Assembly: GCA_016201645.1 (NCBI GenBank) | Contig: JACQCL010000171.1 | Span: 1-23,254, forward strand | Length of the DNA stretch: 23,254 nt | From: Candidatus Rokuibacteriota bacterium | GTDB taxonomy: Bacteria > Methylomirabilota > Methylomirabilia > Rokubacteriales > CSP1-6 | Direction: 5' to 3' | Shown here: one piece after another, positions 15,825-22,372 of the stretch | Layout: each line of letters begins with the position of its first letter | How positions within the stretch are numbered: position 1 is the stretch's first letter | Notes under the pieces: model-generated | Database searches by the model: none | What the model was told of the DNA's origin: nothing | What the model saw: only the letters and a program-made list of their open reading frames with translations | Program-made: the position numbers and the translations under genes

Positions 15825-15832
15825 CTCCCCGC

Positions 15833-17590
15833 GTGAACCCCATTCCGCTCCGCCGCACCCCCGGACCCACGCACCCACGCGTGCCGCGTGGGTACCCGGC
15901 GTGGGCACCCCGCTCGGGTACCCGGCTCTGGGTCCCGGAGGGAGTCCTGGTGCTGGCGCTCCTCCTCCTGCTGGCAGGAGGCATTCTCTACCCGCTGCTT
16001 CAGGTGCTCTCGGTGGCGATGTCGAGCGAGGGCGGCGGGTTCACGCTCCGCCATCTCGGCGCCTTCTTCCGGCGTCCCCTGTTCCTCGAATCGCTCGTTA
16101 ACACGCTCGCCACGGGCCTGCTGGCCGTCTTTTTCGGGAGCCTGGTCGGCGTGCCGTTGGCGTTCCTGACCGTCCGCTACACATTCCCCGGCAGGACGGT
16201 GCTCCAAACCCTGTGCGCATTGCCGCTCGTGATCCCGCCCTTCGTCGGGGCCGTGGCCTTTCAGCAGATCCTGGGTCGGAGCGGCACGCTCAACCTGCTT
16301 CTCGCCCAGACGTTCGGGAGGACCCTTCCGATCATGGAGGGGCTCACCGGGGTGGTGCTGGTTCAGACCCTCCACTATTTTCCGCTTATCATGCTGAATA
16401 CCGCCGCGGCCATGGCCGGGCTCGACCCGTCGCTCGAAGAGGCAGCCCGAAATCTCGGCGCCTCCGGGTTCCGTCTGTTTCGTCGCGTCCTCCTCCCGCT
16501 GGCGCTGCCCGGGTACGCGGCCGGCGCGCTCATCACGTTCATCCGCGTCGTGGACGATCTGGGCACGCCCCTCATGCTGAACTACACGAAGCTTCTGGCG
16601 CCCCAGGCGTATCTGCGCGTGACCACCGTGGGGCTCACCGACGTTGATGGGTACGTCATCTGCGTCATCCTGGTTGTCCTGTCGGTCGGGGCCCTCTGGG
16701 GTTCGAAGGCGGTGGTCGGTCTGTCCGAGTACGCGACGCTTCAGCGGGGCGCGGAGGCCGAGACGCGGGTGGTTCGAGGCGTCCCTGCGCTGGGGCTCTG
16801 GCTCCTCGCGGCGGCGCTCCTCGGACCCGCGCTCCTCCCGCATGCGGGGATTCTCCTGCTTTCCGTCTCAAAGGTGTGGAGCCTCTCCCTCCTTCCGACC
16901 GTATACACGCTGGCAAACTACGACGAGATTCTGGTCCGCACCACGAGCTTCCTTTGGAACACCCTCCGCTACGCGCTGCTCGCGGCGAGCGCGGACGTGA
17001 TCTTGGGGGCTGCCATTGCGTGGCTCCTGCTGCGGGGCACGGTGCGTGGCCGAGGATGGCTCGACACCATCGCCACCATGCCCCTGGCGATTCCTGGCGT
17101 GGTGCTTGCGGTGGGCTACCTGCGCGTCTTCCACGGCTGGAATTTTCCCGGGCTCGGCGAGCCCTTGACCGCCACGTGGCTGATCTTGGTTCTCGCCTAT
17201 ACCATGCGCAGGCTCCCGTACACCGTCCGGGGTGCTTACGCGGCGCTGCAGCAGTTGCCCCCCGCCCTCGAGGAGGCTGCTCAGAACCTCGGAGCGAACC
17301 GTCTCCGCACGTTCGCCCGTGTGACAGCGCCCCTTATGGCCCGAGGGCTTTTGGCCGGCGGGCTCATCGCCTTTATCACCTCCGCGGTCGAGCTTTCGTC
17401 CACCATCCTGCTCGTGCCGCGCATCGAGCTGGGCCCTCTCTCCTACGGGATCTATATCTACATGCAGTCCGCCGTGGGCCGGGGACCCGGCGCTGCCCTC
17501 GGCGTGGTGGCGATCGCCCTCGTCGGGTGCGGGACCTGGCTGGCGCACCGGCTGGCGGCTCGGGGCGGCGGCTCGCTCTTCAGGCTCTAA
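15833..17590 (+). CDS. ABC transporter permease, fused two-half Fbp type
   Basis: 585 aa. The Pro/Arg-rich N-terminus (about residues 1-33) is followed by about twelve predicted TM helices in two homologous halves. Each half has an EAA coupling loop: EEAARNLGASGFRLFRRV in the first, EEAAQNLGANRLRTFARV in the second. This fused arrangement is typical of ferric iron, thiamine and phosphonate importers. It is the second such permease in the window; the other occupies 1-1335. The start is uncertain: GTG 15833 has little Shine-Dalgarno, and an in-frame GTG at 15881 is possible. Translation seems linked to the 65-aa gene 2 bp downstream and then to the ATPase. Likely binding protein: 10532-11863. 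Substrate unknown. Confidence 0.9.
   Translation: MNPIPLRRTPGPTHPRVPRGYPAWAPRSGTRLWVPEGVLVLALLLLLAGGILYPLLQVLSVAMSSEGGGFTLRHLGAFFRRPLFLESLVNTLATGLLAVFFGSLVGVPLAFLTVRYTFPGRTVLQTLCALPLVIPPFVGAVAFQQILGRSGTLNLLLAQTFGRTLPIMEGLTGVVLVQTLHYFPLIMLNTAAAMAGLDPSLEEAARNLGASGFRLFRRVLLPLALPGYAAGALITFIRVVDDLGTPLMLNYTKLLAPQAYLRVTTVGLTDVDGYVICVILVVLSVGALWGSKAVVGLSEYATLQRGAEAETRVVRGVPALGLWLLAAALLGPALLPHAGILLLSVSKVWSLSLLPTVYTLANYDEILVRTTSFLWNTLRYALLAASADVILGAAIAWLLLRGTVRGRGWLDTIATMPLAIPGVVLAVGYLRVFHGWNFPGLGEPLTATWLILVLAYTMRRLPYTVRGAYAALQQLPPALEEAAQNLGANRLRTFARVTAPLMARGLLAGGLIAFITSAVELSSTILLVPRIELGPLSYGIYIYMQSAVGRGPGAALGVVAIALVGCGTWLAHRLAARGGGSLFRL
15873..15926. repeat. Hairpin and direct repeat inside the start of the permease gene
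   Basis: A 9-bp inverted repeat with a 3-nt loop, ACCCACGCG (15873-15881) and CGCGTGGGT (15885-15893), is followed by an 11-bp direct repeat GGGTACCCGGC at 15890-15900 and 15916-15926. They lie within the first 32 codons counted from GTG 15833 and cover the alternative GTG 15881. Confidence 0.5.
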
Positions 17591-17592
17591 GG

Positions 17593-17790
17593 ATGCGCAC
17601 CCTCCCCGTGGCTCTCTTCCTCGGAACGTCCGCCTGGTCCTTCGTCGGTCCTGTGGTGGCTACCACGCTTCTGACGTGGACCACGCCCCCCTTCCTCTAC
17701 GCGCTGCTGGCGGTGCCGGGCTTGGCTTGCCTGCCGCTGGTACGGCGGCGCTTAGCCCCCCGTCCGGGCGACGCCGAGATCCTGTCGTGA
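17593..17790 (+). CDS. Small two-TM membrane protein between permease and ATPase
   Basis: 65 aa, with two hydrophobic segments at about residues 4-27 and 33-51 and a positively charged end of the second (VRRRLAPRPGD). The start is 2 bp after the permease stop, and its last codons overlap the ATPase GTG in a GTGA, so all three are probably translationally coupled. Third-position GC content matches its neighbours. No family recognised. Position suggests an accessory subunit of the transporter; a spurious frame kept open by high GC is less likely given the coupling. Confidence 0.6.
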   Translation: MRTLPVALFLGTSAWSFVGPVVATTLLTWTTPPFLYALLAVPGLACLPLVRRRLAPRPGDAEILS

Positions 17791-18881
17791 CACGGAAGCT
17801 CTCATCCGAGGTGAAACTGGAACGCGTGGGAAAACGGTACGGAGAGGTCCGGGCGGTGCGAGAGGTTTCCCTGACCATCCTGCCGGGGGAGTTTTTCACG
17901 CTGCTCGGTCCCTCGGGATGCGGCAAGACCACGCTGCTCCGGCTGATCGCCGGCTTCGCCTCTCTGGACAGCGGGCGGATCCTCCTGGACGGCGAGCCGA
18001 TTGATCACGTCCCTCCGTGGAAACGGAATGTAGGGCTGGTCTTCCAGCACGGGGCACTCTGGCCGCATCTCTCTGTGTACGAAAACGTGGCATTCGGCCT
18101 GCGCGAACGCAAGATCCCCCCCGCCGAGCTGGCTTCCAGGGTCGCCGCCGCCCTCAGCCTGGTCGGGTTGGAAGGATTCGAGCGCCGCCGGCCGTCCCAG
18201 CTTTCCGGAGGCCAGCAACAGCGCGTGGCCCTGGCCCGAACCCTCGCCATCCAGCCCCGGCTTCTCCTCCTGGACGAGCCGCTCTCCAACCTGGACGCTC
18301 AGCTCCGAGCCCAGATGCGTCTTGAACTGGCTCGGCTGCAGCGCGAACTCGCCATCACGACGATCTACGTGACGCACGATCAGGCGGAGGCGCTCGCGCT
18401 GTCCCATCGCGTCGCGGTGTTCCAGGATGGCGCGGTGGTGCAGGAGGGAACGCCGGAGGAGATTTACTGGCGGCCCCGCAACCGCTTCGTGGCGGAATTC
18501 GTCGGGGCGGCCAACCTCGTCCCCGCGCAGGTGATGGAGCTCAGGGAAACGGGCGTCCTGGTGGAGGCCGGCACGAGCATCCGGCTCCCCGTTCCGGCCG
18601 ATCCCGCGCGTTGGCGCACCGGCGCTCGGGCTCTCCTCTGCCTTCGGCCCGAGGCGCTGCGGCTCGAGGAAGCGGCCATCGGGAGGGGGACAGGGTTTTT
18701 CGCGACGGTGGCTGGACGGGTGTTCGAAGGAGACCGCCACATCTACGAGGTGCGGACGGGCGAAGGATCCCTTCTGCGGGTCGAGATGCCGGCGCTGGGG
18801 GCGGCGCGGATCTTTCGATTGGGGGATCGCGTCCGGGTGGAGTTCAGCGCGGAAACCGTGGTCCTCCTCCCCGACGGCTAG
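17787..18881 (+). CDS. ABC transporter ATP-binding protein, Fbp/PotA type
   Basis: 364 aa from GTG 17787. Walker A GPSGCGKTT (about residues 43-51), ABC signature LSGGQQQR, Walker B LLLLDEP and switch His in VTHDQAEAL are all intact. The C-terminal 120 or so residues form a TOBE-type regulatory/substrate-sensing domain, typical of the carbohydrate/iron/spermidine importer class. It should energise the permease at 15833 through the two EAA loops. It overlaps the upstream small gene by 4 bp and overlaps the convergent phosphodiesterase gene by 4 bp at its stop codon, leaving no room for a separate terminator. The ligand is not predictable. Confidence 0.93.
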   Translation: MTRKLSSEVKLERVGKRYGEVRAVREVSLTILPGEFFTLLGPSGCGKTTLLRLIAGFASLDSGRILLDGEPIDHVPPWKRNVGLVFQHGALWPHLSVYENVAFGLRERKIPPAELASRVAAALSLVGLEGFERRRPSQLSGGQQQRVALARTLAIQPRLLLLDEPLSNLDAQLRAQMRLELARLQRELAITTIYVTHDQAEALALSHRVAVFQDGAVVQEGTPEEIYWRPRNRFVAEFVGAANLVPAQVMELRETGVLVEAGTSIRLPVPADPARWRTGARALLCLRPEALRLEEAAIGRGTGFFATVAGRVFEGDRHIYEVRTGEGSLLRVEMPALGAARIFRLGDRVRVEFSAETVVLLPDG

Positions 18882-19642
18882 AACGTGTAGATTTTCCCCT
18901 GCTCGAGAATGTGGATGCGGGCCGGATCGATCTTTTGAAGCTCCTCCACGGTCTCCTCGAAGAAGTGCGGCTTGATGTGGTAGATCCAGATGGGAAGATC
19001 GGCCGGCATTTTCTTCATCTCCCGACTCAGCATCGCCGGCGTGAGATGCTTCGATGCCCGCGCCAGGCCATCCAACCGGTTGGGGAATGCGGTCTCCACA
19101 ATGATCGTCTTGAGCCCCCTGAGTCCCCGGGCCGCCTGCCAGATCCTGTCGGTGGGCCCCGTGTCGCCCGAATAGACGAACCCTGTCTCGCCGTCGTGGA
19201 TCAGGAAGCCCCCCGCCGGCACCGTGTGGTCCACGAGGATCGGGGTGACCCAGAGGTCGCCGACGCGCGATTCCACCTCGTCAGGGAGCGTCCGATATCC
19301 GAGGACGGCGGCTTGCCGGGTGGGGATCGTCGTGAAGTCCGGCCAGAGGCTGTCGTTGAAGGCGTGCTTCTTCAGATCGTCCACCACCGGGGCGATCCCG
19401 GTCGCGATGACCGGTCGCCGAGAAGCGGTGATGGCCAGCGTATCAACGAGGAAGGCCAGTCCTACGATGTGGTCGAGGTGAGCGTGGCTCAGCAGGGCGA
19501 ACTCGATCTCTCGCTGCTCTTCGACGGTGAGCGCGCCCGGCACAGTGCCCGCGTCCACGAGCACGCGATCGTTCACAAGGAACGCGGAGGGACGCTGTCC
19601 CTGCCCCTCGCTGCCGTAGACACCGAGCACTTTAATTTTCAT
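18878..19642 (-). CDS. Metallo-beta-lactamase-fold hydrolase, class II 3',5'-cyclic-nucleotide phosphodiesterase-like
   Basis: 254 aa. The metal motif HAHLDH (His53, His55, Asp57, His58) is followed by hydrophobic IVGLAFLVDT, as in class II cyclic-nucleotide phosphodiesterases (yeast PDE1-like), rather than a general lactamase. Later ligands are a His in DHTVPAGG, Asp in SGDTGPTD, the VETAFPN stretch and His in KPHF. No signal peptide, so probably cytosolic. It should hydrolyse cAMP or cGMP to the 5'-monophosphate, and it is divergent from an adenylate cyclase 98 bp away, which supports that reading. A strong promoter lies directly before the ATG with no Shine-Dalgarno. A generic MBL-fold hydrolase remains possible. 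Confidence 0.85.
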   Translation of the reverse strand: MKIKVLGVYGSEGQGQRPSAFLVNDRVLVDAGTVPGALTVEEQREIEFALLSHAHLDHIVGLAFLVDTLAITASRRPVIATGIAPVVDDLKKHAFNDSLWPDFTTIPTRQAAVLGYRTLPDEVESRVGDLWVTPILVDHTVPAGGFLIHDGETGFVYSGDTGPTDRIWQAARGLRGLKTIIVETAFPNRLDGLARASKHLTPAMLSREMKKMPADLPIWIYHIKPHFFEETVEELQKIDPARIHILEQGKIYTF

Positions 19643-19649
19643 CCCACGG

Positions 19650-19678
19650 ATTCTAGTCTAGCAGACCTTGGGGGTCAA
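19650..19678 (-). promoter_or_regulatory. Sigma-70-type promoter for the phosphodiesterase gene, probably leaderless
   Basis: On the minus strand: TTGACC (19678-19673), a 17-bp spacer, then TAGAAT (19655-19650). Only 7 nt separate the -10 box from the start codon at 19642, so the transcript should begin at or next to the ATG. Confidence 0.7.
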
Positions 19679-19724
19679 GCCTCGGAATCCGTCTCCCCGG
19701 GGGATGCTGGCAGCCCCTGACCTG

Positions 19725-19733
19725 TGCTACTCT
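19725..19733 (+). promoter_or_regulatory. Possible extended -10 for the adenylate cyclase gene
   Basis: TGC followed by TACTCT (19728-19733), 7 nt before ATG 19741. There is no recognisable -35 and no Shine-Dalgarno. The geometry resembles the promoter of the divergent phosphodiesterase. Confidence 0.4.
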
Positions 19734-19740
19734 GCTTTCG

Positions 19741-21810
19741 ATGAAATTTTTTTCCGGCGCGGCCCGGCGGTGGCTCATCGGGGTCGGTGTGGGCGTGGTC
19801 GTCGGGCTCGTCACCCTCCTGGGAGGCCTGGAGTTCCTGGAGCTCAAGAGCCTGGATGTCCGCTTCCTCCTCCGCGGCCCCGTCCGCCCGGCCTCTCCCA
19901 TCGTCATCGTCTCGATCGACGAGGACTCCTTCGACGAACTGGATCTCGCCTGGCCGTTTCCCCGGGCCCTGCACGGCCGGCTGCTGGAGCTCCTGAGGCA
20001 GGGGCGGCCCGCGGTGATCGGTCTGGACGTCCTCTTCCCCGAACCGAGCTCGCGCGGGCCCCGCGACGATCAAGCCCTGGGTCGGGCGGTGGCGCGGGCC
20101 GGTAACGTGGTGCTGGGGGCCGTCTTCAGCGAGACCAGCGGGGAATTCTCAGAAAAACAGGACCTCAACCCTCCGATTAAAGTGATCCGGGAGGGGGCGG
20201 CGGGCTTCGGCTTCGTGAACCTCAATTACGATGAGGATGCCTTCGTCCGCAAGGGAGAGATCAGACGCGCCTTCCAGGACGGCGTCCAGCCGAGCTTCGA
20301 TCTCATGCTCTATAACCTCGCGGTGAAGGCGGGGATCCCGGCCAAACCCCTCCCGGAGGGACGCACGGTGCTCATCAACTACCGGGGCCCCAGGCGGACC
20401 TTCCCGGTTATCCCGTACTACCAGGTGCTCAACGGGGAAGTGAAGCCCGCAGAGTTCGCGGGGAAAGTCGTCCTGGTGGGCGCCACCGCGCCCGCGCTCC
20501 ATGACGAGTTTCCCACACCCTTTTCCGGGCAGGACAAAATGGCCGGCGTGGAGATTCACGCCAACTTGCTCGAAACCCTCCTCCAGGGGAACCGGTTGAC
20601 GCGGGTCCACCTGTACGTCGGAGCGGTCTTGGCCCTGCTGGCTGCCGTCCTCGCGAGCCAGGTCACCTCCCTGATGCGGCCGGTCAGGGCCCTCATCCTG
20701 ATGCTGGCGGTGGGCGCGGTGTACGCCGGGGCCGCGTTTTGGGTTTTCGCCAGCTGGTATCTCTGGGTGGACGTGATTCCTGTCCAGGTCTCCCTCTCCC
20801 TGGGTTACGGCACCAGCGTGGTGGTCAACTTCGTCCGTGAGCAGCGGGAGAAACGGCGGCTGTCCCGGTTCTTTTCCCCGGACGTCATCAAGGAGATCCT
20901 CCAAAGTCAGCAGGAGGGGTCTCTCGCGGGAAGCCGCCGCCGCGTCACCGTGCTCTTCTCAGACATCCGGGGTTTCACGTCGCTCTCCGAGAAGCTCACC
21001 CCCGAAGAGGTGGTCGAGATGCTCCGGGATTACCTCACGACGATGACCGAGATCGTGTTCAAGTATGGGGGGACGGTGGACAAGTATATCGGGGATGCGA
21101 TCATGGCCCTCTACGGCGCGCCGTTCGACCAGCCCAACCACGCCGAGCAGGCTGTGCGCACGGCGCTGGAATTCCAGGAGCAGGTCAAGGTCCTCTCCGA
21201 ACGGTGGGAGGCCAAGTGTGGGGCCCGGCTCCGCAACGGCGTGGGGATCAACACCGGGGAAGCCGTGGTCGGGACGATTGGGTCCCAGCAGCGGCTGGAG
21301 TACACGGCGATCGGGGATACGGTCAATCTCGCCTCCCGACTCGAGGGTCTGACCAAGGACTTCCTCTCTCCCATCGTGGTGAGCCAGAGCACTTACGAGG
21401 AGGTCAGGCACCTCTTCTACTCCCGGTACCTGGGAGAGGTGAAGGTCAAGGGCAAGGAAATCCCGGTGAAGATTTTCGCGGTCGAGAAGGAAGAAGGGCG
21501 CCAGGCCGCGCGCGCCTTCCTGGAGGCTCCGCTGACGATCGTGGACGAGGATGTCTCCATCACGGCCTCCATGGTGGACCTCAGCCGCACCGGAGTGGCG
21601 GCGCGGAACCTGCCCAAGCGGATTTCCCCGAATCGTATTGTCGGCATCCAGATCACCCTTCCCGGCGTTCCTGAGCCGCTCGTGCTCGACGGCCGGGTGA
21701 TCTGGAGCCACGAGGACCGTGCCGGATTTGCGTTCGTCGGTCTCTCGCTCGAGGCCGAAAATCTCCTCGAGGACTTCGTCAAACTCAAAACCCAGCCGGC
21801 CGACTCCTGA
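19741..21810 (+). CDS. CHASE2-adenylate cyclase-PilZ fusion protein
   Basis: 689 aa. One TM helix (about residues 10-28) leads into a periplasmic CHASE2 sensor domain (about 30-285). Three TM helices (about 290-375) follow, then a class III nucleotide cyclase domain (about 400-580). Catalytic residues are intact: metal-binding Asp408 in SDIRGFT and Asp452 in YIGDAIMA, purine-selecting Lys448 and Thr522 (adenylate type), and Asn529 and Arg533. The C-terminus (about 585-685) is a PilZ domain with both c-di-GMP-binding motifs, R587xxxR591 and D613xSxxG618. It should make cAMP under control of a periplasmic signal and probably c-di-GMP. It is divergent from a phosphodiesterase gene and followed by a FecR-domain gene. 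Binding of c-di-GMP is inferred from the motifs. Confidence 0.92.
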   Translation: MKFFSGAARRWLIGVGVGVVVGLVTLLGGLEFLELKSLDVRFLLRGPVRPASPIVIVSIDEDSFDELDLAWPFPRALHGRLLELLRQGRPAVIGLDVLFPEPSSRGPRDDQALGRAVARAGNVVLGAVFSETSGEFSEKQDLNPPIKVIREGAAGFGFVNLNYDEDAFVRKGEIRRAFQDGVQPSFDLMLYNLAVKAGIPAKPLPEGRTVLINYRGPRRTFPVIPYYQVLNGEVKPAEFAGKVVLVGATAPALHDEFPTPFSGQDKMAGVEIHANLLETLLQGNRLTRVHLYVGAVLALLAAVLASQVTSLMRPVRALILMLAVGAVYAGAAFWVFASWYLWVDVIPVQVSLSLGYGTSVVVNFVREQREKRRLSRFFSPDVIKEILQSQQEGSLAGSRRRVTVLFSDIRGFTSLSEKLTPEEVVEMLRDYLTTMTEIVFKYGGTVDKYIGDAIMALYGAPFDQPNHAEQAVRTALEFQEQVKVLSERWEAKCGARLRNGVGINTGEAVVGTIGSQQRLEYTAIGDTVNLASRLEGLTKDFLSPIVVSQSTYEEVRHLFYSRYLGEVKVKGKEIPVKIFAVEKEEGRQAARAFLEAPLTIVDEDVSITASMVDLSRTGVAARNLPKRISPNRIVGIQITLPGVPEPLVLDGRVIWSHEDRAGFAFVGLSLEAENLLEDFVKLKTQPADS

Positions 21811-21970
21811 TTCTCGCCTGAGCCTACCCCCCCCGCTGGCCTCGCTCCTGACGGATTCAGGCACTCATTAAGGCCGAAGGGGTGTTCTGGTGTCATTTCA
21901 CGTCACGGGAAGAAGCGACCTCGTGGAATGAATAACACCTGCCATCAAGTTGAAATAAAAAAGAATTGGC

Positions 21971-22006
21971 TTGACAGAAAGTTCGGTAGGCGCCAAATTT
22001 AAATTT
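21971..22006 (+). promoter_or_regulatory. Candidate promoter upstream of the FecR-domain gene
   Basis: A consensus TTGACA is followed 18 bp later by AAATTT, within the 12-bp palindrome AAATTTAAATTT (21995-22006). The -35 is perfect and the -10 is poor. The palindrome could instead be an operator. Confidence 0.4.
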
Positions 22007-22018
22007 AGCCTCAGTTAG

Positions 22019-22146
22019 CCAGTTGGTCCGGGGGGTTAGTCCCCCGAAGGGGAGTTCTCCTGTAGCTGGAGGATTCCTAGCCCCCATAACAAGGAGCCCC
22101 CCCTTCTCTCAACTCCGTTACCTCCACGGGACGGGTGTCACCGTGG
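22019..22146 (+). other. Candidate structured leader RNA
   Basis: Possible stems: CGGGGG (22029-22034) with CCCCCG (22041-22046); GGA (22051-22053) with TCC (22058-22060); CCAG with CTGG enclosing both; and CCACGG (22124-22129) with CCGTGG (22141-22146). GGGGGTTAG (22031-22039) can also pair with CTAGCCCCC (22077-22085), which would exclude the first stem. No known riboswitch consensus is recognised. Confidence 0.35.
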
Positions 22147-22372
22147 CAATGGATATTGTCACTCTGAGCCGACATAGGGGTGTGTCATTTTTAATAAGTT
22201 CAATGGAATTGGTAGGTTACGGAACAGAAGAAGGGGAAATTTCATGGCATGAGTCCTGCTGCTGCTCTCTCTCCAGGAGCCCAATGCCCTCACGGTCGAC
22301 CCGTCGGGGACCGGGGAGGAAGCGTCGGTTGAGTGGCCGTCCCGCCGACGGTCCCTGACACTGGAGAGTCCG

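Larger units (their letters stand above)
21811..22372. other. Relatively AT-rich, structured non-coding region
   Basis: About 560 bp with no supportable gene. It holds a weak hairpin after the cyclase (CCTGA/TCAGG, 21847-21861), TTGACA (21971-21976), the palindrome AAATTTAAATTT (21995-22006), and several possible RNA stems between 22019 and 22146. Base composition is visibly less GC-rich around 21880-22020 and 22150-22245 than in the flanking genes. Short open frames exist on both strands but have no protein-like features. Confidence 0.6.

Noticed and set aside
15671..16843. Minus-strand frame of 390 codons opposite the permease
   Set aside because: Charged low-complexity translation with no motif, antisense to a strongly supported permease.
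21893..22087. 64-codon minus-strand frame in the AT-rich gap
   Set aside because: It has no recognisable family, crosses the palindrome and hairpin elements, and has no Shine-Dalgarno or promoter.
22019..22090. Match to known riboswitches (c-di-GMP, glycine, TPP)
   Set aside because: Some short strings resemble parts of these classes, but the conserved cores are absent.
22250..22252. Selenocysteine reading of the in-frame TGA upstream of the FecR gene
   Set aside because: The codon is third in the frame, with no Cys-based active site in this family and no obvious SECIS hairpin. A separate downstream start is simpler.
22023..22358. 111-codon plus-strand frame in the same gap
   Set aside because: It reads through the predicted RNA stems, has no protein-like pattern and runs out of frame into the FecR gene.
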